A stretch of 64,000 bases of DNA from assembly GCA_019155185.1 (NCBI GenBank), contig CM032815.1, positions 8,937,001 to 9,001,000 on the forward strand, given 5' to 3'. The notes under the pieces are model-generated. The model ran no database searches, was not told the origin of the DNA, and saw only the letters and a list, made by a program, of their open reading frames with translations. The position numbers were made by a program, and so were the translations under genes. This document shows positions 33,645 to 48,600 of the stretch, one piece after another. Each line of letters starts with the position of its first letter. Position 1 is the first letter of the stretch. Source of the stretch: Beaufortia kweichowensis (Eukaryota > Chordata > Actinopteri > Cypriniformes > Gastromyzontidae).

Positions 33645-36600
33645 TCAGGGGGCACTGGCGTTCATTTTCTCCACACAACTTTCCCAAAAGGTCACCAGTC
33701 GATTATCCTTGTTGGCGCAAAAGTCTGTAAAATCTCGAAGAAGGCGGTCAGCCAGTTTCTCATCCCCCAGCACACCAGTCCTCCAGGCTTTGGTCAGCAT
33801 AGTATTGTAGGCCCAATTGTAGCCCACCCGATCCTCAGAGCCAAACAGGCTCTGATTGGCCGAAGTACCGGAATTGCGCCGTCGTCTTTGTCCACTCGAG
33901 TATTTTCTTTTTGAATAAGGCAGCTGAAGAAAAACTGTACCTGCAGAAAAGAGTTTACATCAGAGTTCACAAAGCTTTTCTTACTCAAGTTTATAAACTT
34001 TAAAGAACATACCTGTTACATGGATGTACTGTGGTTTGTTCTCGGATGGAAAGTTAAAAGCCGACGCTGAAAACTTGTCTTGAACAAAGCCAAACCTTCA
34101 AAGAAAAGGTCAACTTAAAAAGGTAAAGTTTTGGTTTAACACATTTCTGTGTGGAGGCAACTGAGTGCTGCAACGAGCTATGCACTACAATTGAATATTT
34201 AGGGCTAGTTTTGTTCAAATGTCATAGAAACAACACTGAAAACTGTCTTTACCTGTGTAATATTGCCTCCTGAAATAACTGCATTCTGTCCCAGTATGTT
34301 TCTGGCTCAAACCCTGAAAAGTAAAGCAGTACCAGAATAAAATAAAAATCAAAGCATCCCATTAGCCTCTAACACACGACCTTCACATGACCTGCAGATA
34401 CACAGTGTATTTACTTGACTTCTAGCAACACAAATATTCAACATTAGTCATTTTTCCTGCCTTACCCTCAAACAAGTTATCACTGCCCTCCTTAAGCAGG
34501 CATTGAATGTTGAGGGGGATAAACAACTGGGCACGGAGAGGGTCACCATACAGGTAAGATGGCAGAGCAAAGGGAACCTCCAACACAGGTACGAGCAGGA
34601 AGCCACAAGACGCAGCCTTTCTGTGCCAGCCTTGCACCTAAAAGAAAGAGTTCAGGGCTTTAGGTCTCAGGCTTACAACAGATGTTACTTTTGTACAGTG
34701 TGCCCTTTCCAAATATTAACCTTGCTATGATAGTACTGACCATCCCTGATAATATAAAAATGTGTAATGGATTTGTAAAGCTTACTACATTCTCACCATT
34801 TCAAAGAGCACGGCAGCAGTGACAGCCATCCAGTGCAGCTTGATCTCAAAAGCAGCATTGAGAGAGAAGTTGCCATGGTAATAGCAACTGCACCATTCTG
34901 TCCGATCACTGCGATTGTTCACATCAACGTCCAAGGTGACTGTTTTCTGCTCAGGAACCGTGGCAGCTAAGAGGGGAGGGGCAAACGAGAGAGAGAAAGA
35001 CAGAGCAGAAACGGCCGAGAGGATGAAATGACATTGAGGTCGAGCACAGAGTTTAAGATCTTGAGTTAAAGACTTGAAAAATGTGTTTATGGCAGTTAAC
35101 AAATGACATCTGAAACAATGATTGTAAGAGTTTGGTAAAATATAAGGTAAGAAAAGCATGAATGTATATTTCATGAGGTATGATGCTTTCCATTGATATT
35201 GCAAAATACTAAAAGCATTAATACAGTGTAATTGAGCAAAGTACGGTAAGCAAAGTACAGTAAGCAATGGATATGTGGAAAAGCTGTGCTCAGGTTTGAG
35301 AACGATGCAGGAACATCATTTATTCAGCGGTGACAGGACAGGCGGAGGAGAGCAGGAAGAACCCATACCACAGCACTACTGGACCACAGCCACTACTTCA
35401 TCACAGCATGCACTATGTGCTACACACTACAGCTGTATGAGACCCATCAAAGCCCACCCAACACTGCACCCTTGGTGTCAAATCAATTTCTGCACTGATT
35501 AGATAGAGCAGATGTAATCACACCAGTTGTTGAGCACATGCACCATCACACAGAGTAACCAAAACCAATTGCTGTACAGGTAGAATTGCAAACATTGTTT
35601 AAACATCAATCAGTCAGAAGAGCTGTAATGTCATTAACAAGATTTGGGAATTGTGGGATTTGCTAAAAGGTGGACTATTTTCTATGACAACATGCAGTCC
35701 TGGAATGGAAGTCAGTCACACAAAGTCCTTGTGTTAAGATGTTAGTAGAATTGTTGAAACATGACTACATTTTCAGTTACAACCCAACTGGCTGTTGGGT
35801 GACTGATAGATGAGTGTAATATGACAAGAAATGGTTTTGGAATATGACTTTGTGTGACCCATTCTCTTTTCCAGAACTTTTGGGGATGGGGTTTGGCATG
35901 CTCGCTCTTGGGGCAGAACCGGCTGTGTGTACCTAGCAGTGCAGCAGCCTGGCTGCGTCCTCCGAAGCTGCGGCTGAAGGAGCTATGCCTACTTGCGTAC
36001 GAGGCTGGCCGACTGGGCAGCCAGGGAAGTAGGAAGGCAGGTAAGTCGCAGGGCCGACGTTCCTCCAAAACAAAGGCCACCTCAAACCACTTTCTCTGGA
36101 ACATGGCAAAGTCTTCCAAAGCTGCTGCAGACCACACATTAGCCACAGCTGGTGGAAGTTGAGTAGTAGGGCCTGTGGGGTACAAAGGTCTGTTTTTTGG
36201 ATGGTACAAGGTACAAGGAATGGAATAGTAAGTCCATGGTCTACTGGGAAAATTGCAGCTCCAATTGTATTGGGTTTTTGCTCATTTCTATGTAGTTCCC
36301 TGCAACAAAGTGACCTGTCCTCATTTTCAGCAAGAGTTGGCCACCTGATACAGTTGGCAGTAGATACTAGTAGGAATTTCTACTAATACAGCGACTTGAT
36401 CAATGCCTCAGTACAGACTTTTCTTACCCTTTTCACTGTCTTTGTCGACAATCCGGTAGAGGTAAAAGCCATAGACAAACGTCCGCATGGCATCACCAGA
36501 GGCATGAGTAATCATACCTTCATCCAGCATTTTCTAAACGAACACCAAGGAGATTGCATCAACTTGTTAAACCACAAACATACAGTTTTGCGTGACTTCA

Positions 36601-39600
36601 ACAACGGAATTTACCTGCATGATTTCTACGGCAATACCCTGCGTAGCCACATTCTCCACAGTGCTGACCAGCCAATGTACAACCTCAGCACTGACAAAGC
36701 AGTTGGGCGGCAGGCCCCTTTGCTCTGGTAAGAGCTGTACTCCGGTGCTGTATATAGGAAGTCAATTTATTTCACACATGGGTAACATAATAGAGGACTA
36801 GTAAATAATTAAGCATGTTAAGGTTCTCACGTGGGATGCTTAATGGCTTCCAGAATCTCCATTAGCGTGGAAGATGAGGACAGGCTTAATCCACTAGACC
36901 CTGACTGCACACTGCAATGCACATATTTTTGTTAGAGTGTATTTCTGAAACAGTGTTCATACTGTCAGAATGATGTGTTCTCTTACCCGGTCTCTGCGGT
37001 GGTGCCTGGGTCTCCAGTGGCTTGGGATGTAGCAGCTGTTCTCTCACCCGGTTGGTTGTTTCCTTTGTCCATCAACCCACCCTCAATGGGATTGGCTGTA
37101 ACCTGTTCAGCTGGCAGCTAAGGAATCCCAGTGAGATTGTGTTAAAGTAGTGCATGTCTTCCTGTACTTTTTGCATGGGAACCAGATTCTAGTTTCATGC
37201 AAACAAGTCTACAAAAACTATATAGAGCTACACAGATGTGAGAGGGTGACAAGAGGTGTAGAATTGTAGAGATATTTTTAGGATATCTGCATCCAAAGCC
37301 TAGCAAGATATCTTTGCCGTACTCAGTCTCAGACAACACTCCGTTACAGACTATTCAATAATGAATGGCTTCTATGCAAAGTCTAGGTGCATATATTTAA
37401 AAATGCTGGGGTTATTTTCAACCCATGATTGCACTTGAACGGGACAAAACCGATCACTGATTTAAATTAACCTAAAAATGTTTGACCCAACGGATTGAAA
37501 CAATGCAACATTTGGGACTAAGATGTATGTACAAGTAAAATGAGACTGAATGAAAGTGCACAAGCATTATTTTATTAGTCAACAGGAATGGTGCAGTCTA
37601 ATACTACAGCAACAGTCACACTGGTAAGTTTGTCAAATGATGTGTATGGTTACAAAGACAAGCTACTCTTGCTACAAAGAAACTGATAGAAATGCATGCA
37701 TGCATACTGTACATGCAAACGCCTGAAAGTACAAAGAGCTTTCAGAGAGCAGAAAGGCAGAAACTGACCTGTGAGTGACAGATGTAGGAGGAACGTGGAC
37801 TACGAATAAAGTCCAAAATGAAGGCAGCGTCCTGGCAGCATATTAGGAGGAAAACACCATAAAGAGAGAAAATAACCCCCAGGGATCAGAGCAAGAACGA
37901 GGCAGTTAGAAGAAGAGGCAAGAGGGAGCAAGAAAATGTAAACCCGCTTCAAACAAAAACTATGATTTAATATCTGAGAAGACAGGCTGACATACAGAAC
38001 TATTTGAATAAAACACTGGGAGAAACCAAACAGTATTGAAACTAGGGTTGTGCAATATATAAAGTATTTGTATTATTAGGGATGTAACAATATCAATGCA
38101 CCACATAAGGCAATACAAGCTTTGATGATTGTTGAAATACTATGTTAAAGCTAAGTTAGATTTTTCAGTGATGGACATTTTTTATTCAATTTCTATTTTA
38201 CATAGAGAATGTTCTGTTACACATTGAATGTTTTCAAAACCTAATCTAACTAATGTTATTGAAAATGGTTAATGTTTTAGAAATAAATCTGCTATTTAAA
38301 TTATATCGTTACACTCCTAATATTTCAGTTATCTTGTATTTAAAATGAACCAACACTGTAAATATTGCAATGCTTTTAATGTATTTCCTAAAAATATTGC
38401 AGATGCTGATATAGCAAAAAAGGAGATACAAGTTAGAAAGTTTCGATTCTCTTGCAGAAACATTTCAAATTGAGATACGGTATCATGATGTCATATGCTG
38501 TGCGATCTGATGAAACATTTTACAATAGCCAAAGAGCAGGCAAGCAAGTTACACAAATAAAAAATCCCTCTTCCTCACTCAAAAGCACATGCAGACACAC
38601 AGGAAGGCAGAAACTAGACAACAGCACAGCCTGTTCAGCGGTCTGCCTCGGACTCCTACCTTACGAGGGCTATCCACATAAGTTGTTGCCAGGGCAACGC
38701 CGGCAGCTTCACTCAAAGGTCCACATGGTTTCCCAGCATGCTGAGCAGCAAGCTGTTGCTCTTCTAAACTCCTGCAGATCAAAGACATCTCACTGGCATT
38801 AGAAAGAAACCTGAAATCTCAAGCATTTTATTAAACATATACCATATGTGGAGCTATGGTAAGAATTGTTTCTGGCACAGATGAACACTGAGTTCTCATT
38901 GAAGTAGATGCTTTACTGTCTTCCTGCTCAACTCACTTCTGCGTCTGGTCTAACTCCAGGAGTGCAGAGAGGGCGGAGGTGCCCTTTTTGCCCACAGGGG
39001 GCGCTATGGGCTCCGGGTTGTAAGACGAGAGGGTTCCTGACACCTGGAGGCTTTTTATCGCAGCTCCTTTCTATAGGACAATGAAAGAAAAGCAATTGTT
39101 ATTTTTCTGTCTAATGTGTCTTGAAGTTTTATGACATCGTAATCTTTGAAGAATATCCAATAAATGTTTTTCACGCGAATCTTTGTACAAAATGCTTTGT
39201 GTGGTGTTAAACCAAAGGCATTTCATAGCACATCAAGGTTCTGGCCAATTGTTCTTGTTCGAAAACCAAGCATGAAAAAGTGTTGATGAGATTTAGCTAT
39301 AAAAAGGTACGATTTTCCCTTAAATTAATATCAGTTTGTTCATTACACAAAGCTTTCGCGTGGTTTCAGAACTCTGGGAATATGATGCACATTGGTACTT
39401 TTTTAGTAGGCGTGCACTCACACGGATAATTCGATCCGACCGATGGCGACGTCGGATCCTGTTCAGACCTTCCAAAAAGCGAATAAATCCGTCCAAAAGA
39501 CACCAGTCCCCAGTACCGGAGAGGCCATCACGCCCCGCCCCTGTGCCCTCTCCATACACGTCCCAGTGACCCTCACCATCCGCCACTCGCCTGGCTCCAC

Positions 39601-42600
39601 CCGCTGGCAGTAGCAGGAAACGTGTGCGCCAGAACTTCAGAGAGTCAATAAGACTGTGAAAGACACATTATGGCACATTATGTTTTGTACTCACTGAATC
39701 ATAAGAAATCTCGATTAAGATTAAAGACCCATATACAAAAATACAGTAATAGCATATTGCCAGATTCCAACCCTGACTTAATCCACTTGCCTGAAGTCCT
39801 CAGAGCCAGCAGAACAGATGTACTGATCCAGATAGTTCCACTTATACTCCTCCAGACGCTCGTGGCTGAACTCGACCCAGAAAGGCAAGAAGTCGGCATC
39901 TGCGTGTGGAGGGCAAAGGTTGTAGCTGTACTGAATCTGTGTGGCTTCGTACGGATACCTAATAATAAACAAAACACATATGCACTTTTAAAGATAACAT
40001 GAACCACAGCTAAATGACTAAAAAACAAATGTAATAAGGCACAGCATGTAATTTTTCACAGACATGATGTCATTGACAGGTGACCAATGACACTTTAAAG
40101 AGAGGCTTTAAACATTTTTGGAAACATTGGGGATAAGGTAAGTACACAATGTATTTTAATGAAAAATCTTACATATTGTGCCTTTAAAAACATCTTTAAC
40201 TAAGTTGTGACTGACTTTGGAAGATAGCGGGTGACGGTAATGATCTTATCTTTCAGGCAGACTTTATGAAAGGTTCTGCCCATACTGAGCCAGTAAATGC
40301 TTTCCTCCTCCTCTGGTTTACGTCGAGAGACAAGCCCTGAAAAAACAAGCCCGAGGCATTTAAATCAACCACATGTTAACACAATACTGACTGCCAATTA
40401 TAATTGCCTACGCCTCACCTTGGCAAGCAACACTAATTACATTCATACATAACAACTCATATAATAATAGCTAAAAATAGTTATTCAATTAATAATACAT
40501 AATAATGTATACGATAGTCTATTACTCTGTTTTATTTAACAACTATTAGAAAAAAAAGTACCTCTGGAATAGAGAGGGCTGCTGCTAAGGGGCGGGGCCA
40601 TAACAGGGACAGGTTTCCTGCTGCTGGTTTGTACGATGATCTGGTAGCCCTGCATCAGTCTTTGACAGATGAACTCTTCAAACACCTGATGGGCCGCCAT
40701 CACGGGAGCTTCATCGTCACGCCTACACATGATGCATTAACCATCAACATATGAGGTGTATGGTACAAAAGGGATACAAGAATAAACTTTTAGGGTATTT
40801 ATTATTTGGCAACAAACTACACTGTATCAGGGAATATGGGTTTTGTTCAAGTATACAAAGAATGCATAAAAACCCCCAAAAGCTCAAGTGAAACAAAGCA
40901 TACATTGCCTACAGTTTAATCTGTTATTAATAAACTTTTTTGTAATAATATTTTATAGTCATTCTCCTGGGGTTTGACTTGAATTTTTATAATATATATA
41001 ATAATTTATTAGAATAAAAAGCGAAGTTGTCAATTTTTCAAGTTGAACATCAATTTTGGCTGGGACTGTAGATCAAAGTCAACATGACGCAGCATTTGCA
41101 AAGCATTTTACTTCCACACAATTTCACCCTGTATAGATTTACTTTACCAATAGTGCGCATGTTCTAGGTGACATCATCTGAAAAGGAAATCTGTTTTGGG
41201 GGCGGAGCAAGTTGTTAAATTTAATTAAAGAGCTTCACTTTTGAATAACATTAATGAATTACCAACAATAAAAACAGGAATATGTATAAAAAAAAGTAAA
41301 TCGGGTCTATTTTGACTTCATTCTTGACTTCATCTTCATGTGAAGTATGTACACAGAACATATCTATGCACAGAAAAGTACATATGTGTTCATACCTCTC
41401 CAGATCCGTGTGGGGCAGCAGGTCATAGCAACCCTCCGTGTAGTCGTTCTGCAGGGTTTGGCGGTCAGGAAAGTAATCAGTAGTAAGGGGAAGGCAGGCA
41501 GGAGTGGTGAGGGACTTCCAATCCACCCCCACCGTACAACAGAAGCTAGGCACTGTCGGGGGGGCAGACAGCAGCAGGACTTCAGGTGCACCCCACCACA
41601 CACACACATACCACGAAGAGCCAACAGATAGCATCCAGAACAACATTCACACGTGGGGTCCAATTGAAAATTAGAAGATCGAGTGTAGAAGGATCAGAAC
41701 AGGGTCAGACAGAAGAACAGAAGATCCAGGCAGACAAACACATACACGCAAAAAGAGAGAAGGTGGAAAGAGAAGAGGAGTGTGTTACCATCATTGTCGA
41801 AATTGAACAGTGACTGAATTACGTGCAAAATTAACACATGCAGGACACTGTGAGCACTGTGATGTCATCAATGAGTAATAAGTGTGAACGGCCATCTGTA
41901 CGAAACACATACAACACTGGCAGAAAACACAGCCAGTACCGTGCAGGCAAGACATGCATGATAATTTTGTGTCATTTAATATATACTGGTGATTTGATCG
42001 AATGTTATGAAGTTTGTGAGCGTAAGAGAATAGGAATTTTTGTATTTGCTAGGGAGAAAGAAAAAAAAATCAAAATTGTTTGGGAAATAGAGGAATCCCA
42101 CGGGAAGGAAATGTGCGAAGAAAGCCAAAAGTCCCAGGCAAATTTGAGGTGGAAATTCACTAAAGACGAGTTGCATGAGCTGATACCGCTGTTTAGTTTA
42201 ACACGCTTTGGCATTCGATTTACTAAAGAAATTATGTAATAAAAAAGAAAATATAAACAATGAATGGCAACAAGGGCTGGGCGATAAACCTAGAAATCTT
42301 TCTTAATTTTGACGGTACACAATATATCTTAATATTTTTTCTTTTGTTCTAGGATTATTAAAAAAAGTTACTTTCTTTTGCTGTCATTAAAATGCATGAT
42401 TTGAAATTAAACCGTGTAAATGTAAATGCTGTTTTAGGTGATGGAAGAGAGCGGTTGTGCTACCACCTTTTGTCGTTATTGTTTTTGCTCTGAACAGGAT
42501 GTCAATTGTTAAGCATAAATACTCATGCGCCGATATGTTGGACTTTCTGAAAAGATATCGTAGGCTAAACGGTGCAACTGTTTAGTGAATTCCCATGGAG

Positions 42601-45600
42601 GTTGTGGACCACCATTGTCGCTCATCAAACTTTCACCCGAAACAACACACCACTCAGCTTCAATGATATGATCTTAGTTACCCAAGCAACCTTCAGAACC
42701 TTCTAGAACATAAAGAACAGTCTCCCTAATACACTGATACACCTAATTTGAGGTTCTTGCCATAAGCGTGCAAAAATCAAAATGGCAAAAAAAGCATTTT
42801 AATACCATAGCAAATCATTCAACCAGACCACTGATTTCTGTCCTTTGCCCCTCCCCTTAACCCTTTATGAAAATTAATCATGGTTTAATATATATTTCTG
42901 AGAGTACATCTGGATTTAGTCTTCAGTCATGTGATGCGTTTATGAGGTCATCTACAGTACTGATTGATAAAACTCACTTGGATCTGAACTGTTGGAATAA
43001 TCTTCAAAGGAACTACGGTTCACTGGTGTTCCTACAAAGGTAAGGGCAAGTACAACAACATGAACTTACACTTTGAAGACAACATGTAAGCATCTTAGTA
43101 TGTCATCCGAGACATTAAACCTGTAAAAATGTGATGTACCAATGCTGTTGTTACTAACTGGGCTTCCAGAGACAGTGTCAGGACCTCCAGTGACGTATAG
43201 CCCATTATCTACTGTGTGACGGGATGACGTTCGTTTGCTAAAAAAACACACAAAGGGTTTTTAAAGTGTTTTTAGCATCTGTAGTGGGTTTGTGTATTGT
43301 ATTCTACTATCAACCACCATCATCTGTGACTGACCTTCCCATAGCTTCGTGATAGGCCAGTTCCAGCAGTTCTGCAGAGGTTCGAGCTGGATCTCTCTGC
43401 TCGCTGCCCTGCAGCTCCGCCATGTTTTGCCGGGTCTGGTGGTGGATCTGAATGGCCTCTCCAGAAGGACCTTGAACAGCCACACACAAATACAGTATAA
43501 CAAAAAAAACACGTTATATGATAATGGAAAAAGGCTGTTTTTAACATAGCAAAGCTAATGTATTCATAATTTGTGTCCAGAAAAAACATCAAAATAATAA
43601 TATTATGCGCAATTATTGGCTAGTATGTGCAAATATTGACTCGTGTTTTATTTATATATTTATATATAATTTTTTTTATTATTATTATTTAATTTAATTT
43701 AATTTGATTTAATTTGATTTATTTTGTGTATTATTTGCATTAAAATTTATGTTAATATTACACAAAACAAATTCCAAAATAGACCAAGCCTACACATGTA
43801 ATACTAAAACGGAGTAATTCATCATCAGGTTTGTGTCTAAAAGAGGGTTCAGTAACCAGGTTGTTAAATAAAATACATCAGTCAATATGTCCCTCACCCA
43901 CGGGAAAAGTGTGCATCCAGCGACGCCGATTTGAGGTGAGTTTCATAGGCATGCGAGAAGGTGCGAATGGGTTGATAAGAGCCCTCTGTGGTGTGTAACC
44001 GCCCGGGCGTACGTGCAGGGTGGATTCAGCGCTGCCCACTGTGAAGCGGCCTGGAGCGCTGGAGTCCCTCTGGGATTCCACCATCTTCTCCAGTAACTCT
44101 GAAACAGGCAGAAAAGCAGATGTCAACCAGACGTTCATGTTTTAACCTACATCGACATACAGTAAGTGCACTTTCCCTGTACCTCTTGTGCAGCTGGTGT
44201 ACCCCAGGGAGCTGCTGACCTCATACTGGCCATGAGCTGGGCGTGGGATGAGCAGGATGTTAGAGATGTGGCCCAGGCTGTCGTCTGATGCCAGGCTCCT
44301 CTGTTCCTCCGGTCCTGTAGGTCTGATGGGAGGAGAGCTGCCCACTACGCCCCCACCCACATCTGCCGAGCCCCAGCTTTTTCTGCTGGCTGACTCCTTC
44401 TCCCGACTCGATCTGAGATACAAATTATATCGCTTGTTTAAAGATCTTAGGTGGTATGACAAACACTGATGTCATACTGCATGGAGAAACGTCGTTCATA
44501 ACATCATCTTAGAAGAAAGAGCATAAGGTGGGCACCTGAAGTTGGTGGATCTCTGGGCTCTTGAGGGCCCAGGAAGTCTGAAGACCTGAGCGTCATACGC
44601 ATCATAATCCACCTGGATGGGAAGACTGTTCTCCGCATCTCTGGGAGCACAAAGAGCTGAGAAAAACAAATCCAGTTGAATTACAGCAAACACAAAATTT
44701 ATATGCAACCAAGATGTAAAACAGATTACTCACTGTGTTCCTTGTTGCTTTTGGCTTTTTCAGCATGAGGCTTAAATGAGAGGAAATAGGAATGACTTTT
44801 AGTTACTTCGCAATCATTAGAATATTAAAAATAACATTTTGTTGTATGCGAGTTGGTGGTAAGTTGTGACATTTCCAACCTTTTTTCCAGCCAGTTTGAT
44901 TCTGGGTGTAAAACAGCTGCAGGAGTTTTGGCTCTTTGATGTGTAAAAACTAAAAATTCACATTTATTATGATTAGTTCATCTGCATTATCTGTCATTTC
45001 TTGCACCAATAGCACACCTACAACACTCTAGCATTAATCTTGGCAACAAGATCGAGAAATTACATGAGCTTGCATATCTCACCTGTGGTTGATCCAATGT
45101 GGCAGGTTATAGTCATCTCCAATTCTGGAATCTCCAGGGGTCGTACGATTGTGTAACTATAAAACAAAAATCACAAAGTATAATTGTGCAGAACATGTGA
45201 CTTACAAAAAAAGTGTTTGCTCAACATTCACAATTACACAACCAACAACATCATAAACATTTGCTGTCTGAGATGGCCGTTACTAACCTTAAAGAGTGGA
45301 ACAGCATGGAGGGGTTGCTCTCCCATACACACCAAATCTACACCAATACCTGTTACAGAGACCATATAGCTTGCGTCCATTAGCGTCCTCAAACTCAATG
45401 TTTGTTGATTATCTGTAATGCTCTCACTGACCGTTGTCGATCATCCGCTGTTTGGTGAGGATCATGAGCAAGCGGTCCACCTCAAACACGCCAACTCCTG
45501 GAGTGATGACCACCGACATCTGACCGGTACGATCAAAGTTACGGTTGATGTAGTGCTTATCAAACACTGAAAAAGATAAAACAACACTGAATGATGTCAG

Positions 45601-48600
45601 AGGCTTTAACTGATGGTGTTTTAGGGGGGGAAATATATAAGACTGATACAAACCATTGAAAGACAAATTGATGGCTTCGAGATAATTTCCTTGAGCAGCA
45701 GTGGAATTCTGCCCACACGGGAATCCATCTGTGATGTTGAGACATAAACAAAACATGATGCTGAACGTTGCAAGAATGTTGCTAGGTGGTACTAAAATAG
45801 CACTAAAATACTGACTGATTATTGTAGCCGTACGCACCTGCTCCTTTAAGACGCACCAGCACAGGATACTGAATGAAAAGCTTCTTAATGGTGACGAGCA
45901 ATGATGTCCACTCATCACGCCTTTCATTCTGAGCCACCACCCTGAATCACAACACAAGATGGAACAAACGCATGAAATAGGATTCAAAAACGAAATCTGA
46001 TTTAATGAGTAGACGCTTGAAAGTCTCACCTGTAGAAATCTTCATAGTAACGTCCCTCATGGTCTTGTCTGACCGATGCTCTCTGAATCTCAGGGAACTC
46101 TTCTGCATGAAAAAAGAAATGTCAGATACGAAAAAATGATTTTAGAAGTGTATTGTCCCGCCTTTTAGTAAAATGAGCCAATCATCAATCAGTAAAGGCT
46201 GATTTCTTCTGCTTGATGTGCAGAAGCTTAAGTGATCTCGAAAGGTATTTTTAGTGCATTTTGAGCTTAAGAAAGAAAAGTTACGGTACTGTTGTTTTAT
46301 ATGGCGATGTATTGAATACCAAATGCTCACCCAGTGATTTTGCAGAGTAGAAGGTACGAGAGAACAGCACCACTGTGACCTCATGGCTGCAGTTTTTCTC
46401 CTAAAGTTTGTTGTTTATTGTTAATAAAGCAAACCTCAAAATGCCAAAGCTAACCCATTACACTATACATAAACATACATGACATGCTAAGAACATTTTT
46501 TTACTGGTCAATAATAAAATGTTTACATTTACTCACTTTCCATTTGGCAAACAGATCAGAGAGGAAACCATTGACAGCTTTCTCAAAGTACAGATCACCT
46601 GTGAATGAAGAGGACACTTTATATAGTTTGCTATAAAGTAGTTACACTCCAAACATCTTTCCCACAATAGATTTTAATCCATGAATTTTCCTGTAATTTG
46701 TGACTACTGGATAAAGATTTAATAGACATTACAAATAACTATGTCTAAGTCAATATTTGACAATCTTAACTAGACAATGCTCAATAACTCTAGATTTTTT
46801 TATTTTTTTTATAATAAAAAATATTTTTTTTATTATCAGTCCAGGCAAATTTTTTAATAACAAATTCCCTGATTTTCCATGTTTTACACGCCTGTTGAAA
46901 CTCAATTTGTTCAATAGCAACAGTATAGAACAGGTTATCAACTGTGTGGAAAGTCTTTTTACCATAAATATCAAAGTCCCACATCTCACAGCTCATCTGA
47001 ATGAATATGTAAACCATCGCAGATGTGGAGCGAAACACCACCTAGAAGAAGGACATAATCAAGATACACAAAAGAGGAAAATAACTAATTATAAACACAT
47101 TTTCAAGATGATTTTCTTACCCTTGTATCTTCACTAATGTAACCACAAGTGACCTTTTCTCCTTTTACCCACAATTCACTGGCCTGGGCCCTGAAAACCA
47201 ATTTAAAAAAATTAATAAATATTTAATATTTGTTACAAGCATTAAACTGATAAGGTTGTTACCTGATGCCTGCGAACTCTACTTTCTGGGTGACATATGC
47301 ACATGTGCTCACCTGAGAGGAGCGTAAAGAAAATCATGAAGATATAAAGCAAATACCTTCCATCCATTTTAATGAGTTAGAGAGTGAAGCGCTGTAGTGA
47401 CTTACTAAACTCTTCTTTAGCCTCCACATGTCTCCACGGCCAATATACTGATCTTTAAAGGTAAGCTCAACAAGATCCAAAGTCGCATCCTGTTATATTT
47501 AAGCATTATATATGAGACAGTGCTAATTATGGCGAATAATACAGTATTGTGGCAAAGTCTGAAGCTCTTCAGCCTCTTCATGGCTATATTCACATTGCTT
47601 TAAATATACCTTTGGATCCACAATGTTGATAATAACATCCTGGTAAGCTCGGAGCTTGAAGGCCTGAGCTACTGTCTGATCAACACTGATAGTTTCTGTT
47701 AGTGAAAAGAAAAAAAGGAATCGCTTCGTAAGTTAATACTTGGTTTTTAGTTATTAGTAGTACAGTATATTAAGGATTAATTGAAAGCTCACCTTTCTGC
47801 AGATCTTCTTTCAGACTCTTGACCTGCAGCAGGAGAGGACTAAGACAAACAGACAATAAAAGTTTTATAGTTTTATAAACTATAAATACTGAAATACTCA
47901 AATAAGGATCTACAATTGTACGTCTGCGACTACATTTCCTTTCTTATTATTTGAACCTGGAAGTCAATAGAAAAGTTTAGGATTTTAAATCATTAAAAAG
48001 ACATAAAATAAGTCAACATTCCACACCATTTACATTTATGCAACCGGCAAATGCTTTTATTTAAAACGACTGCGTGCAATGATTTGAAGGTACAGTATGT
48101 ATTGTTTATCACTATGTGTGTGTTTTCTGGGAACTGAATTCACAGGTTTTGTACTGCTAGTGTAATGTTTTTGAAATTGAGCTTAATGAAAACTAGTTTT
48201 ACATCACAAATTAATTGTTAGCCAATTTTTAGACACTCTTTCCAACAACATTAAATCAGCAGGGAGTGGATAAGCTCTTCTCACCTGTACTCATCATTTG
48301 GATGTGCAATCTCTACAATATCCCCCAGTTTGACCTGAGGAAATACCTTTGGATTCATCATCAATTCATCATCTGTGGAGAAACACTGTGTCAGAAAATG
48401 TACATACACAATGACAACTAAAACTAATTTAGTAGTAGTAGTAATAGTAAAAAGATATGTTTAAACCCTGTTGAATTAAAACAATACAAATTCTAATGCT
48501 TTCCATTACAAATACCTTATGAAGCACCTGCTGTTCACAATAAAAAACATAACAAAATGTTTGTAGTGTGTTTTGGGCTTTTACCAATAGGATTTAATAG

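Noticed and set aside
34785..35267. 160-aa minus ORF as one exon
   Set aside because: Only 34966-34797 is depdc5 exon; the rest is intron read-through.
36987..37048. Alternative depdc5 donor CCGG|GTGAGA at 37048/37047
   Set aside because: It would end in phase 1 while the next exon needs phase 2, giving a frameshift. The donor after 36987 keeps the frame.
42271..42360. Second hAT-like element (gggctgggcgataaac)
   Set aside because: Only one end resembles a known fish element; no matching inverted end was found.
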